A stretch of 64,000 bases of DNA from Shewanella kaireitica (lineage in GTDB: Bacteria > Pseudomonadota > Gammaproteobacteria > Enterobacterales > Shewanellaceae), in assembly GCF_023284045.1 (NCBI RefSeq), contig NZ_JAKIKQ010000005.1, positions 124,001 to 188,000 of the forward strand, given 5' to 3'. Position numbers and translations under genes: made by a program. Each line of letters starts with the position of its first letter. The first letter of the stretch is position 1. Positions 8,088-19,011 of this stretch are shown piece by piece. The notes below the pieces were generated by a model, which had not been told where the DNA came from, searched no databases, and saw nothing but the letters and a program-made list of their open reading frames with translations.

Positions 8088-10751
8088 ATGTCTGAACATA
8101 TGCTACAAGATTTAGATCCACTAGAAACTCAGGAATGGGTAGATTCACTGCAAGCGGTATTAGAGCAAGAAGGCCCTGAACGTGCGCACTATCTACTAGA
8201 GAAGTTGATTGATAAAGCCCGTCGTAATGGTACTCACCTACCTTATAAAGCGACAACCGCTTATTTGAACACTATCCCTTCAGGCCAAGAGCCTCATATG
8301 CCTGGCAACCAAGAGATGGAGCGTCGTATTCGCGCTATCGTTCGTTGGAACGCATTGGCGATGGTTCTACGTGGTTCTAAGAAAGATCTAGAGCTAGGTG
8401 GTCACATCTCTAGCTTTGCATCAAGCGCAACTATTTATGACGTTTGTTTTAACCACTTCTTCCGCGGTCCAAATGAAAAAGACGGCGGTGATTTGGTTTA
8501 CTTCCAAGGCCATATTGCACCAGGGATTTACTCTCGTTCATTCCTAGAAGGCCGCATTAGCGAAGACCAGATGAATGGTTTCCGTCAAGAAGTTGATGGC
8601 AAAGGTTTGTCTTCATACCCACATCCTAAGTTGATGCCTGATTACTGGCAGTTCCCGACGGTATCGATGGGTCTTGGTCCAATCCAAGCTATCTACCAAG
8701 CTCGTTTCCTTAAGTATTTAACAGACCGTGGTCTAAAAGATTGCTCTGAGCAAACGGTTTACTGTTTCTTAGGTGACGGTGAGTGTGATGAGCCAGAAAC
8801 ATTAGGCGCTATCGGTCTTGCTGCTCGTGAAGAGCTAGATAACTTATGCTTTATCGTTAACTGTAACCTGCAGCGTCTTGACGGTCCTGTACGTGGTAAC
8901 GGTAAAATTATCCAAGAACTTGAAGGCGAATTCCGCGGCGCAGGCTGGGAAGCAGTTAAAGTGATTTGGGGTCGTTACTGGGATCCATTACTTGCACGCG
9001 ATACCAGCGGTAAGTTACTGCAGTTGATGGAAGAAACCGTTGATGGTGAATACCAGAACTGTAAAGCTAAAGGTGGCGCGTACACCCGTGAGCACTTCTT
9101 TGGTAAGTACCCAGAAACTGCCGAAATGGTTGCTAACATGTCAGATGATGACATCTGGCGTCTAAACCGTGGTGGCCATGATCCAGTTAAGATTTTTGCT
9201 GCGCTACAGCACGCTAAAAATACTAAAGGCCGTCCTACAGTAATCCTTGCTAAAACTGTTAAAGGTTACGGTATGGGTGATGCTGGCGAAGGTAAGAACA
9301 TCGCTCACAACGTGAAGAAGATGGGTGTTGAGTCACTTAAATACTTCCGCGATCGTTTCAATATCCCAATCAGTGATGATCAGCTAGAAGATATTCCTTT
9401 CTATCATCCTGGTGCTGATTCTGAAGAAGTTCAGTATCTTAAGGCGCGTCGCGCAGAGCTACACGGTGCAATCCCTGCACGTCGTGAGAAGTTTTCGCAA
9501 GAGCTTGAAGTGCCATCATTGAAGATCTTTGACTCAGTGCTTAAAGGCTCAAATGGCCGTCAAATCTCAAGTACTATGGCATTTGTACGTATTTTGACTG
9601 CACTGCTTAAAGACAAGAAGATTGGTAAGCAGATCGTACCGATTATTCCTGATGAAGCGCGTACTTTTGGTATGGAAGGTCTGTTCCGCCAAGTCGGTAT
9701 TTACGCTCATGAAGGGCAAAAGTACGAGCCACAAGATTCAGATCAAGTAGCTTACTACCGTGAAGATAAGAGCGGTCAGGTATTGCAAGAAGGTATCAAC
9801 GAGTTAGGTGCAATGTCATCTTGGGTCGCTGCGGCAACGAGTTACTCAGTTAACGATACCCCAATGATCCCGTTCTACATCTACTACTCAATGTTTGGTT
9901 TCCAGCGTATTGGTGACATGGCATGGGCGGCTGGTGATATGCGTGCTCGTGGCTTCATGGTTGGTGGTACCTCAGGCCGTACAACCCTAAACGGCGAAGG
10001 TCTACAGCATCAAGATGGTCACAGTCATGTATTGGCTAACACTATTCCAAACTGTATCTCGTACGATCCAACTTACGGTTATGAAATAGCGGTTGTGGTA
10101 CAAGACGGTATTCGTCGTATGTATGGTGAGCAGGAAGATGTTTTCTACTACCTAACCACAATGAACGAGAACTACGAGCAGCCAGCAATGCCAGAAGGCG
10201 CTGAAGAGGGTATCGTTAAAGGTATCTACAAGCTTGAAACCCTACAAGGTAGCGGTAAAGGTTCAGTTCAATTGATGGGTAGTGGCACCATTTTAGAGCA
10301 AGTTCGCAAAGCGGCTATTGCTCTGTCAAAAGATTTTGGTATCACCACGGACGTATTTAGTGTTACTAGTTTCAACGAGCTAACACGTGATGGTCAGGCT
10401 GCAGAGCGTTACAACATGCTGCACCCAACTGAAACACCAAAAGTGCCTTACATCAGTGAAGTGTTATCGAAAGATGCACCTGCTATTGTGGCGACTGACT
10501 ACATGAAGATATACGGTGAGCAACTACGTGCCTATGTGCCAACTGACTATAAAGTGTTAGGTACAGACGGTTTCGGTCGCTCAGACAGCCGTGAAAACTT
10601 ACGTCATCACTTTGAAGTTGACGCTAAGTTCATTGTAATTGCTTCTCTGAAAGCCCTTGTTGACCGTAACGAGCTACCTGTTGATGTGCTAACAAAAGCC
10701 ATCAAAGAGTATGGTATCGACGTTGACAAGATCAACCCACAGTACGCGTAA
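8088..10751 (+). CDS. aceE: Pyruvate dehydrogenase E1 component AceE
   Basis: A homodimeric thiamine-diphosphate E1 of 887 residues, the same length as in E. coli. It decarboxylates pyruvate and acetylates the lipoyl groups of AceF. The ThDP/Mg motif is visible as GDGECDEPE leading to NCNLQRLDGP. The start is the ATG at 8088 after AGGGAAGGA; the longer frame from 8064 adds eight residues without support. The gene is strongly codon-biased (CGT, GGT, AAC), as expected for high expression. It is followed by aceF after only 12 bases. Confidence 0.98.
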   Translation: MSEHMLQDLDPLETQEWVDSLQAVLEQEGPERAHYLLEKLIDKARRNGTHLPYKATTAYLNTIPSGQEPHMPGNQEMERRIRAIVRWNALAMVLRGSKKDLELGGHISSFASSATIYDVCFNHFFRGPNEKDGGDLVYFQGHIAPGIYSRSFLEGRISEDQMNGFRQEVDGKGLSSYPHPKLMPDYWQFPTVSMGLGPIQAIYQARFLKYLTDRGLKDCSEQTVYCFLGDGECDEPETLGAIGLAAREELDNLCFIVNCNLQRLDGPVRGNGKIIQELEGEFRGAGWEAVKVIWGRYWDPLLARDTSGKLLQLMEETVDGEYQNCKAKGGAYTREHFFGKYPETAEMVANMSDDDIWRLNRGGHDPVKIFAALQHAKNTKGRPTVILAKTVKGYGMGDAGEGKNIAHNVKKMGVESLKYFRDRFNIPISDDQLEDIPFYHPGADSEEVQYLKARRAELHGAIPARREKFSQELEVPSLKIFDSVLKGSNGRQISSTMAFVRILTALLKDKKIGKQIVPIIPDEARTFGMEGLFRQVGIYAHEGQKYEPQDSDQVAYYREDKSGQVLQEGINELGAMSSWVAAATSYSVNDTPMIPFYIYYSMFGFQRIGDMAWAAGDMRARGFMVGGTSGRTTLNGEGLQHQDGHSHVLANTIPNCISYDPTYGYEIAVVVQDGIRRMYGEQEDVFYYLTTMNENYEQPAMPEGAEEGIVKGIYKLETLQGSGKGSVQLMGSGTILEQVRKAAIALSKDFGITTDVFSVTSFNELTRDGQAAERYNMLHPTETPKVPYISEVLSKDAPAIVATDYMKIYGEQLRAYVPTDYKVLGTDGFGRSDSRENLRHHFEVDAKFIVIASLKALVDRNELPVDVLTKAIKEYGIDVDKINPQYA

Positions 10752-10763
10752 GAGGGAAACAAA

Positions 10764-12698
10764 ATGGCTGAATTAAAAGAAGTTTTGGTTCCTGATATCG
10801 GTGGTGATGAAGTTCAGGTTATTGAAATCTGTGTTGCTGTAGGCGATACGCTTGCAGCAGAAGAGTCAATCATCACGGTTGAAAGCGACAAAGCGACCAT
10901 GGATATCCCAGCGCCTTTTGCTGGTGTATTAAGCGAGCTTAAAGTGGCTGTAGGCGATACCGTTGCAGAAGGTAAGTTAATTGCAATGATGTCAGCTGCG
11001 GCAAGCGAAGCGCCTGCGGCAGCAGCTCCTGAAGCACCTTCTGCTCCTGCACCAGTAGCGGCTCCAGCTCCTTCAGCACCAGCTGCAACTGGCACTCAAG
11101 TTATTGAAGTCAATGTGCCAGATATTGGTGATGCAGCAGATGTTGATGTGATTGAAGTCTTAGTTGCCGTAGGCGATAAGATTGAAGCGGACACAGGTTT
11201 AATTACGCTGGAAACAGACAAAGCCACTATGGAGGTGCCAGCACCTTCAGCAGGTATAGTCAAAGAGCTTAAAGTCAATGTTGGCGATAAAGTGTCTATG
11301 GGCTCATTAGTATTGATGCTAGAAGTTGGCGACGCCGCTCCCGCATCAGCTCCAGTGGCTGCAGAAGCACCTGTTGCGGCAGCGCCAGCAGCGAGTGTAA
11401 ACGCAGTTCAAGAGATTGCAGTGCCTGATATCGGCGATGCAGCTGATGTTGACGTGATTGAAGTACTTGTCGCCGTTGGTGATGAAGTGACGCTTGATCA
11501 AGGACTCATTACGCTAGAGACTGACAAAGCGACCATGGAAGTACCTGCACCTGTTGCCGGTAAAGTCCTTGGTTTGACAGTGAAGCTTGGTGATAAGGTT
11601 TCTCAAGGTAGTGTGATTGCTACTATTGAAACGGTATCCGCAGCTCCAGTAGCTGCGCCAGTAGCCGCTCCTGCTCCAGTAGCAAGTACACCGGCTCCAG
11701 TAGCCGCACCTGCAGCGAGCAAACCGCCTGTACCACATCACCCGAGTGCGGGTAGCCAGCCTAAGACTGGTGCGGTACATGCGTCTCCTGCTGTACGCCG
11801 TTTAGCGCGTGAGTTTGGTGCTGACCTAACGCTGGTTAAAGGTACTGGCCGTAAAGGACGTATTCTTAAAGAAGACGTTCAAGCCTTTATTAAGTATGAA
11901 CTGAGTCGACCTAAAGCATCTGCTGCAACAGCGGTTGCTGGTGGCGCTGGTGGCTTGAATGTGATTGCAGCACCGAAAGTAGATTTTGCTAAGTTTGGTG
12001 AAGTTGAAGAGATACCGTTAAGTCGTATTCAGAAGATCTCTGGTCCTAACTTGCATCGCAACTGGGTAACCATCCCACATGTGACGCAGTTTGATGAAGC
12101 TGATATCACTGAGCTTGAGGCGTTCCGTAAAGAACAGAACACTTTGGCAGCTAAGAAGAAAGCGGATTATAAGATCACGCCGTTAGTATTCATGATGAAA
12201 GCCGTAGCAAAAGCGCTAGCTGAGTTCCCAGTATTTAACTCAAGCCTAAGTGCTGATGGTGAATCACTGATCCAGAAGAAGTACTTCCATATTGGTGTTG
12301 CTGTTGATACGCCAAATGGCTTAATGGTACCGGTGGTGCGCGATGTTGATAAGAAAGGCATTGTAGAGCTTTCACGTGAGCTGATGGATATCTCTGTCCG
12401 TGCCCGTGATGGCAAGCTTAAGTCTGCTGATATGCAAGGCAGCTGTTTCACTATCTCAAGTCTAGGTGGTATTGGTGGTACGGCGTTTACGCCTATCGTT
12501 AACTATCCAGACGTGGCTATTTTAGGTGTGTCTAAATCTGAAATGAAGCCTAAGTGGAATGGTAAAGACTTCGAGCCTAAGTTAATGCTACCACTGTCAT
12601 TATCTTACGATCATCGTGTTATTGATGGTGCAATGGCGGCGCGATTCAGCGTCACGCTTTCAAGCATCCTCAGCGATATTCGCACACTTATTTTGTAA
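10764..12698 (+). CDS. aceF: Dihydrolipoamide acetyltransferase (PDH E2) AceF
   Basis: A protein of 644 residues with three N-terminal lipoyl domains (about 2-75, 113-188, 216-290) joined by Ala/Pro linkers. The lipoyl lysines are in [16 protein letters not shown] and ETDKATME. A peripheral subunit-binding domain follows ([13 protein letters not shown], about 340-375), then the catalytic acetyltransferase domain ending with [10 protein letters not shown], which carries the active-site His. It forms the core of the pyruvate dehydrogenase complex. Lipoyl domains 2 and 3 are almost identical over their first half, and the DNA is also similar there. RBS GAGGGAAAC. A terminator follows, before lpdA. 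Confidence 0.98.
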   Translation: MAELKEVLVPDIGGDEVQVIEICVAVGDTLAAEESIITVESDKATMDIPAPFAGVLSELKVAVGDTVAEGKLIAMMSAAASEAPAAAAPEAPSAPAPVAAPAPSAPAATGTQVIEVNVPDIGDAADVDVIEVLVAVGDKIEADTGLITLETDKATMEVPAPSAGIVKELKVNVGDKVSMGSLVLMLEVGDAAPASAPVAAEAPVAAAPAASVNAVQEIAVPDIGDAADVDVIEVLVAVGDEVTLDQGLITLETDKATMEVPAPVAGKVLGLTVKLGDKVSQGSVIATIETVSAAPVAAPVAAPAPVASTPAPVAAPAASKPPVPHHPSAGSQPKTGAVHASPAVRRLAREFGADLTLVKGTGRKGRILKEDVQAFIKYELSRPKASAATAVAGGAGGLNVIAAPKVDFAKFGEVEEIPLSRIQKISGPNLHRNWVTIPHVTQFDEADITELEAFRKEQNTLAAKKKADYKITPLVFMMKAVAKALAEFPVFNSSLSADGESLIQKKYFHIGVAVDTPNGLMVPVVRDVDKKGIVELSRELMDISVRARDGKLKSADMQGSCFTISSLGGIGGTAFTPIVNYPDVAILGVSKSEMKPKWNGKDFEPKLMLPLSLSYDHRVIDGAMAARFSVTLSSILSDIRTLIL

Positions 12699-12703
12699 AG
12701 TTG

Positions 12704-12732
12704 AAGGCTGCTCAGGTTGAGCGGCCTTTTTT
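12704..12732 (+). terminator. Terminator after aceF
   Basis: AAGGCTGCTC and GAGCGGCCTT form a 10-base stem with one wobble pair, followed by a T-run. It may partly separate aceEF from lpdA, so lpdA may also have its own promoter in the 160-base gap. Confidence 0.85.
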
Positions 12733-12858
12733 CTGTTACGACTAGGATTGTGATCAGTATCAAACAAAGGTTAAAATGCGGCCACCTTACAAGATTTGGC
12801 CACACTTTATCGTTGAGACGGTGCTTCCGCCAACGAAATAAAAAGAATAGAGGAAAAC

Positions 12859-14289
12859 ATGAGTAACGAAATCAAAACTCAGGTAGTTGTACTAGGCGCA
12901 GGCCCTGCGGGCTATTCAGCGGCATTCCGTGCTGCAGATTTAGGTCTAGATACTGTCATCGTTGAACGCTTCAGCACATTGGGCGGCGTTTGTTTGAACG
13001 TTGGTTGTATCCCATCTAAAGCATTGCTTCATGTTTCTAAAGTGATTGAAGAAGCAAAAGCTGTTGCTGATCACGGTGTTGTTTTTGGTGAGCCAAAGAT
13101 TGATCTTGATAAACTTCGTGGCTTTAAAGAGAAAGTAATTGGTCAGCTTACAGGCGGATTAGGCGGAATGTCTAAAATGCGTAAAGTTGACGTGGTTAAT
13201 GGCCTAGGTAAATTTACTGGTCCTAACACGCTAGAAGTTCAAGGCGAAGATGGCGTTAAAGTTGTCCATTTTGAGCATGCAATTATTGCAGCGGGTTCAC
13301 GCCCAATTCAACTGCCATTTATTCCACATGAAGACCCACGTATCTGGGATTCGACTGACGCACTAGAGCTTAAAGAAGTTCCTGGTAAGCTACTTGTTAT
13401 GGGCGGCGGCATTATCGGTCTAGAAATGGGTACTGTTTACTCGTCTCTAGGTAGCGAAATTGACGTGGTTGAAATGTTCGACCAAGTTATTCCTGCAGCA
13501 GATAAAGACGTTGTACGTACTTTTACTAAGCAAATTAAGAAGAAGTTTAACTTAATTTTGCAAACTAAAGTGACCGCAGTTGAAGCGAAAGAAGACGGCA
13601 TCTACGTGACAATGGAAGGCAAGAAGGCACCTAGCGAGCCTGTGCGTTACGATGCAGTGCTTGTTGCGATTGGTCGTACGCCAAATGGTAAAGGCTTAGA
13701 CGCTGAAAAAGCTGGCGTGAATGTTGATGAGCGTGGCTTCATCAATGTTGATAAGCAGATGCGTACTAACGTACCGAATATTTTCGCGATTGGTGACATT
13801 GTTGGTCAACCAATGCTTGCTCATAAAGGTGTGCATGAAGGGCATGTAGCGGCAGAGGTTATCTCTGGTCTTAAGCACTTCTTCGATCCTAAAGTGATCC
13901 CATCTATCGCTTACACAGATCCAGAAGTTGCGTGGGTTGGTCTAACTGAGAAAGAAGCGAAAGAGCAGGGTGTATCTTACGAAACTGCAACTTTCCCTTG
14001 GGCTGCAAGTGGCCGTGCTATCGCATCAGATGCGAGCGAAGGTATGACTAAGCTTATCTTCGACAAAGAGACTCATCGCGTAATTGGTGGTGCTATTGTC
14101 GGTGTTAACGGTGGTGAGTTACTCGGTGAAATTGGCCTAGCAATTGAAATGGGTTGTGATGCTGAAGACTTAGCATTGACCATTCATGCTCATCCAACTC
14201 TACATGAGTCAGTCGGTCTTGCTGCCGAGATGTACGAAGGCTCTATTACTGATTTGCCTAACCCAAAGGCAAAGAAAAAGAAAAAGTAA
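12859..14289 (+). CDS. lpdA: Dihydrolipoamide dehydrogenase (E3) LpdA
   Basis: A protein of 476 residues. FAD binds at the N-terminal Rossmann motif (LGAGPAGYSAAFRAADLG), NAD at MGGGIIGLEMG, and the redox disulfide is in GGVCLNVGCIPSK. The C-terminal HAHPTLHES carries the catalytic His-Glu pair. The enzyme reoxidises dihydrolipoamide for the PDH complex, and probably also for 2-oxoglutarate dehydrogenase and glycine cleavage. The chain ends in a run of lysines, also seen in related E3s. RBS AGAGGAAAAC. It is 160 bases downstream of aceF. Confidence 0.98.
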   Translation: MSNEIKTQVVVLGAGPAGYSAAFRAADLGLDTVIVERFSTLGGVCLNVGCIPSKALLHVSKVIEEAKAVADHGVVFGEPKIDLDKLRGFKEKVIGQLTGGLGGMSKMRKVDVVNGLGKFTGPNTLEVQGEDGVKVVHFEHAIIAAGSRPIQLPFIPHEDPRIWDSTDALELKEVPGKLLVMGGGIIGLEMGTVYSSLGSEIDVVEMFDQVIPAADKDVVRTFTKQIKKKFNLILQTKVTAVEAKEDGIYVTMEGKKAPSEPVRYDAVLVAIGRTPNGKGLDAEKAGVNVDERGFINVDKQMRTNVPNIFAIGDIVGQPMLAHKGVHEGHVAAEVISGLKHFFDPKVIPSIAYTDPEVAWVGLTEKEAKEQGVSYETATFPWAASGRAIASDASEGMTKLIFDKETHRVIGGAIVGVNGGELLGEIGLAIEMGCDAEDLALTIHAHPTLHESVGLAAEMYEGSITDLPNPKAKKKKK

Positions 14290-14306
14290 GATTTTCCTAA
14301 TAAATT

Positions 14307-14332
14307 AAGCGCTCATTTGAGCGCTTTTTTTA
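14307..14332 (+). terminator. Terminator of lpdA
   Basis: AAGCGCTC-ATTT-GAGCGCTT followed by a T-run, 18 bases after the stop codon. Confidence 0.9.
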
Positions 14333-14447
14333 TGCCCTAAATCCCGTAAATAAGGGATTTGTGCTAATCAATGCGTGATTCTGTGTTATCTAAATGATAC
14401 ATTCAAGTTAAAGCTAAAAACCTCTATACCTAAAGCTAAATGGGTAT

Positions 14448-17400
14448 ATGCAAATGAGAATTATAATTATAAAAAAGTGGTTTAGTTTTGTCATTTTGTT
14501 GCTTATCTGTTCGACACCGGCATTTGCCAGTGGCGTGGTACAACGCATTTTTACTGCCAGTGATGGACTGATAAATGGCACCGTATGGGATATCAGTTTT
14601 GATCAGCACGGCTTTACTTGGTTAGCAACTGAGGAAGGGCTGTATCGCGTCGGAAGTAGCAAAATTAGAAGGTTAGATCAGGTTGGTTTAGATTCTAAGC
14701 TCAGTGATAACCATATCAAAATGGTCACTCCTCTTAGTAAGCGTCACCTGCTGGTGAGCAGCTTCTATGAAATCTACCTTTATGATATCTATAGCAATAC
14801 TTTTACCGCTTTTGGCAGCCCAGCGCTATTCCCGGAGTTTGCGGGAGTGGGGATCACCTCACAAGTTGAAGATGGTCAGGGCAACCGGATCATTCTCACA
14901 GGTGAGGGCGAGCTGCTACGTTTTAATTACAGCAAAATGTCCTTAGCGCGAATAAATTTCCTAAGCAGTAATCAAGACTATCCTTGGCGAGCGATGTCAA
15001 TTCTCTCTGACAATCGAATTGTGGTGGCGACAGAAGCAAGAGTTGAAGTTCGAGATGAGGCTGGCGAGAGAATCGCGGTACTACCTTGGCATGAAGCATA
15101 CGGCCGTGTTGAACAAATACTTCGGGATTCAAATAACCGAATTTGGATTAGCTCCAGTAAAGGTTTTTTTGAGTTAGTCGAGCAAGATTTATCCCTCAGG
15201 CAGGTTGAACAACTGCCTTATTACATTACTCATATTGCTGAGGATCATAATGGTTTCCTTTGGTTGGCTAGCCGCGCAGGTTTACTTAAGTGGCTGCCTG
15301 ATTCTCAACTTGTGGAACCATACGGTAATGAAGTTAAACAGAATTCTAATATTGATTATATTCATGATATAGCCGTTGATAGTACTGGCCTTATTTGGAT
15401 TGGCGGCTCGGGTGATGGTGTTGCTGTTCTCGCAGATACACCGGAATTTTTACTCGAACAGTACAGTAAGTCAGTACCTTACAATTTACCTGATGAAGTT
15501 ATTTGGTCTATCTATTCAGATAATGAAGATTTGTGGCTTGGCACTGATGCCGGACTGTTGCTTATCGACAGACAAACCAAACTTCCTTATTTCATTACTC
15601 CACAGAATATTGATCTCAATGACAGTATTTATAATATTGACACCCTTGATGAGCAAAATATTTTGCTTTCAAGTACCAGCGGCCTTTCTGTCGTTAATAC
15701 AAAAACCTTCCATACGCAGACATTTGCAGATTGGATGGGAGGGACTGGCAGTCTAGAGAATAAAACGGTTTATAACACCTATTTCGATACATTGATCCCT
15801 GGGCGGATTTGGTTTGCTACTAACCGTGGACTGTTCTTTTGGGAGCCAGGTTTGGCAAAACCCCAATATGTAAGTCTAAGTGCTGATAAGAGTATTATTC
15901 AATTACAAAGAGTGAAGCAGGTTAGACGTGATAGTTCACAGCGCTTGTGGCTTGCTGGCGACCGTTTATTCGGTTATTTAGATAAAGAAAGTAATTATCA
16001 TTCGGTCACAGCACCGCTTGGAAAAGGCCAAGGGTTGGCGTCAGTTAGCATAATTAGAGAGATCGAGCCTGAGCTTTGGTGGATTGGGCTTAAGAATCGT
16101 GGTGCAGTTGAATACAACCATAAAACAGGTACAACTCGTTCTTTAACAGAGGACTGGAAGGTTGACTGCAACAGCGTTTATTTTATTGAAGAGGTCGACC
16201 ACTATCGTTTAATTGGTTGTCCGCGCTCGATTATACGCTTTGATTCGCTAACCGAAGATATCATCGTTATCGCACCTGAAGATGGTTTTATCAGTGATGA
16301 GCTCAATGAGGGCGCTGTACACATCTCTTCAGAGGGACTTTATGTTGGAACCCCTGATGGCGCCATGTTATTGGATGTAGAAAAATTGACGAATCGAACG
16401 GTAAAAGACACTGTTCTACTTGAGTCGATGGAAGTTTACTTTGAATCTCGCACCGAAATTAGCTTAGTCCCGCAAGAAGGGCATCGTATATTGCCGGGGG
16501 CGCAATTGGTGAGTTTTCAATTAGCACGGACAAATTATCTTAATGAAAAGCCATTGCAACTGCAGTACCGCTTGCGTCGACCAGAAGATAAAGCTGGTGG
16601 TAGTTTTATCTACCTTAATGGTCAATCGCAGCTTAACATCTCAGGTTTAGATTCCGGTACTCATATACTTGAAATCATTAGTTTGCAGAATGAAGTTTGG
16701 TCCTCCATCCCTTTTTCTTACTCTTTTGAAGTAGAGATGCACTGGTGGCAAACTCGCTGGTTTAAAGGGGTTATGCTGCTAGGAGTTTTGTTAATCGGTT
16801 TAGTCGTCATCTTTATTAGGCAACGTCAGGTGATGGCATTTAAGGGAATAAACTCAGCACTTACTGATAGTGAAAATCGACTTAAACAAGCATTAAAAGG
16901 CAGTGACTCAGAGCTGTGGGAATGGCACCTAGAAACTGATGTATTTAGGCTTGAAAATGTGGCTGGCTTATTAAGTGGTAGAGGAAGCCAAGTTTATCTT
17001 AAGCAAAGTGATATTCCGATTCATGACGAAGATAAGAGTAACGTTCTTATAGCTTGGAAAGACATGCTCGAAGAGCGAGTCGATCGCTTCGAGGTCGAAT
17101 ATCGCTATTTGCGCAGTGATAACTCTTGGGGCTGGATCCGAGTGTTGGGACGACCCGTAGAGCGCAATCGAGTTAATGGTGAGATAGAGCGAGTAGCGGG
17201 AATTTACACTGATATTACTGAGCAACGTCAGCTTAAAGATGATGTTTACTTGCTGGCTCAGGCATTTGAAAATACCACTGAAGCAGTGCTTATCTATGAC
17301 CGAGATGAGCTAATTCAGGTTAGCAATAAAGCCGCTCAAGATATTTTAGGCTATAAATCTAGCACGCTAATCGGGCAGTCTTTTTCGGAGGTATTACTCG

Positions 17401-18947
17401 GCCAAGAGTCAGGGACTCATATTGCCGATCTATTGCAACATGGGCTGAGTTGGACCGGTGAGTGTACTGTTGCATGTGCCAACGAGCAGCAGTGTGTGGT
17501 GTGGTTAAATGTATCCTCCATTTTGAACGCAAATGGAGAGGCAACACATTACGTGGTAGTTTTCTCTGATATTACCGATCGTAAACGTACTGAGGCAGAT
17601 CTACGCCGACTTGCTAATTATGATGTATTAACGGGGTTGCCTAATCGCTCTCTGTTTTCAAGCAAACTGTCACAGTCCATTTATCAAGCGGAGAAAGAGG
17701 GCGGCAAACTTGCTTTACTGTTCTTAGATCTAGATCGTTTTAAGCATGTGAATGACTCATACGGCCATAGTATGGGTGATGCTTTATTGGTTGAAGCTTC
17801 AAATAGGTTACAAACATTTATCTCTCAAGAGAATGTACTATGCCGTTTTGGCGGTGATGAGTTTGTAATATTGCTGCGTGACGATATTGATATCGATAAT
17901 ATTAACCGACTTTGTGAACAGCTGTTGACGAGTATTCAGCAACCGTTTGACCTTTATGGACGTGAATTTCATATCTCTACCAGTATTGGTGTGAGTCTGT
18001 GGCCTGAAGATGCTAAGCAACCAGAAACGCTAATCAAAAATGCCGATTTGGCGATGTATCATGCCAAAGAAGAAGGCAAAGGCAATTTCAAATATTATTC
18101 TCAAGATCGCAATGCGGAAGCGCTTTACCACTTAAGGCTGGAAGCCGATCTGCGAAAAGCGATTGAAAGAGATGAGTTTGAGCTTCATTTTCAGCCGCAA
18201 ATAGATATTTTACAAAACGATAAGCTTGTTGGAGTTGAAGCCTTACTGCGCTGGAATCATCCACAAGATGGTTATGTGCGTACCGATATATTCATTAAAG
18301 TTGCTGAAGCTTGCGGGCTGATTGTTGAAATTGACCGTTGGGTGATGCGTGAAGCTTGCCGTCACGGTGCCCGCTGGGCGCAAACATTGACTGAACCACT
18401 TGAAGTATCGGTCAACATATCAGCACTGCATTTCCGTCAGCGTGACTTTATTCAAGGTGTTGAAAAGTGCTTAGCTGAAACCGGCATGCCGAATCATGCT
18501 TTATCGCTTGAGATCACCGAAGGCGTGTTGATGAAAGAGCTTAAAGTGGCTAAACAACACCTAAAAGAGCTCAAAGCATTGGGAGTTGATGTTGCAATCG
18601 ATGATTTTGGAACCGGCTATTCATCGTTAGCTTATTTGCGTCATTTTGAGGTGAACACTTTGAAAATTGATCGTTCATTCCTAATTGATATCGCGACCAA
18701 TAAGGCCGATCAGGCGATAGCAAGTAGTATCATTGAACTGGCTAGAAACTTAAAGCTTGATGTTGTGGCTGAGGGCGTTGAAACCCATGAGCAGCTTGAG
18801 CAGGTCTTTAGTCGTGGCTGTTATGTCATACAGGGTTATTACTTTGCCAAGCCGATGTCATCGACAGATTTAGAAGTTTATATGGCGACTCGATCTGAAT
18901 TGAGTTTACAGCCCGAAGCAAAGCAACTGCTGGCACCCAGGGGCTAA
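14448..18947 (+). CDS. Membrane sensor protein: beta-propeller (Reg_prop) / Y_Y_Y / PAS-PAS / GGDEF / EAL
   Basis: A very large protein of 1499 residues. A signal peptide is followed by about 650 residues rich in W/I-W-x-G-T/S blades (for example GLIWIGGSGDG, DLWLGTDAGL), the two-component propeller. A Y_Y_Y-like domain (about 690-765) and one transmembrane helix (about 775-795) come next. In the cytoplasm there are two PAS regions (about 815-935, 940-1060), then GGDEF (FGGDEF intact) and EAL (EALLRW, EITEG, DDFGTGYSS, EGVET intact). It should make and/or degrade cyclic di-GMP in response to a periplasmic signal. No RxxD inhibitory site precedes GGDEF. Starts at 14448 and 14454 are both possible. 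Its ligand is unknown. Confidence 0.88.
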   Translation: MQMRIIIIKKWFSFVILLLICSTPAFASGVVQRIFTASDGLINGTVWDISFDQHGFTWLATEEGLYRVGSSKIRRLDQVGLDSKLSDNHIKMVTPLSKRHLLVSSFYEIYLYDIYSNTFTAFGSPALFPEFAGVGITSQVEDGQGNRIILTGEGELLRFNYSKMSLARINFLSSNQDYPWRAMSILSDNRIVVATEARVEVRDEAGERIAVLPWHEAYGRVEQILRDSNNRIWISSSKGFFELVEQDLSLRQVEQLPYYITHIAEDHNGFLWLASRAGLLKWLPDSQLVEPYGNEVKQNSNIDYIHDIAVDSTGLIWIGGSGDGVAVLADTPEFLLEQYSKSVPYNLPDEVIWSIYSDNEDLWLGTDAGLLLIDRQTKLPYFITPQNIDLNDSIYNIDTLDEQNILLSSTSGLSVVNTKTFHTQTFADWMGGTGSLENKTVYNTYFDTLIPGRIWFATNRGLFFWEPGLAKPQYVSLSADKSIIQLQRVKQVRRDSSQRLWLAGDRLFGYLDKESNYHSVTAPLGKGQGLASVSIIREIEPELWWIGLKNRGAVEYNHKTGTTRSLTEDWKVDCNSVYFIEEVDHYRLIGCPRSIIRFDSLTEDIIVIAPEDGFISDELNEGAVHISSEGLYVGTPDGAMLLDVEKLTNRTVKDTVLLESMEVYFESRTEISLVPQEGHRILPGAQLVSFQLARTNYLNEKPLQLQYRLRRPEDKAGGSFIYLNGQSQLNISGLDSGTHILEIISLQNEVWSSIPFSYSFEVEMHWWQTRWFKGVMLLGVLLIGLVVIFIRQRQVMAFKGINSALTDSENRLKQALKGSDSELWEWHLETDVFRLENVAGLLSGRGSQVYLKQSDIPIHDEDKSNVLIAWKDMLEERVDRFEVEYRYLRSDNSWGWIRVLGRPVERNRVNGEIERVAGIYTDITEQRQLKDDVYLLAQAFENTTEAVLIYDRDELIQVSNKAAQDILGYKSSTLIGQSFSEVLLGQESGTHIADLLQHGLSWTGECTVACANEQQCVVWLNVSSILNANGEATHYVVVFSDITDRKRTEADLRRLANYDVLTGLPNRSLFSSKLSQSIYQAEKEGGKLALLFLDLDRFKHVNDSYGHSMGDALLVEASNRLQTFISQENVLCRFGGDEFVILLRDDIDIDNINRLCEQLLTSIQQPFDLYGREFHISTSIGVSLWPEDAKQPETLIKNADLAMYHAKEEGKGNFKYYSQDRNAEALYHLRLEADLRKAIERDEFELHFQPQIDILQNDKLVGVEALLRWNHPQDGYVRTDIFIKVAEACGLIVEIDRWVMREACRHGARWAQTLTEPLEVSVNISALHFRQRDFIQGVEKCLAETGMPNHALSLEITEGVLMKELKVAKQHLKELKALGVDVAIDDFGTGYSSLAYLRHFEVNTLKIDRSFLIDIATNKADQAIASSIIELARNLKLDVVAEGVETHEQLEQVFSRGCYVIQGYYFAKPMSSTDLEVYMATRSELSLQPEAKQLLAPRG

Positions 18948-19011
18948 AGCTTGCACAAACTAGTTAAATACCCTAGGTTAAAATATCATTAGAAGAGTCG
19001 AATAAGTCATT

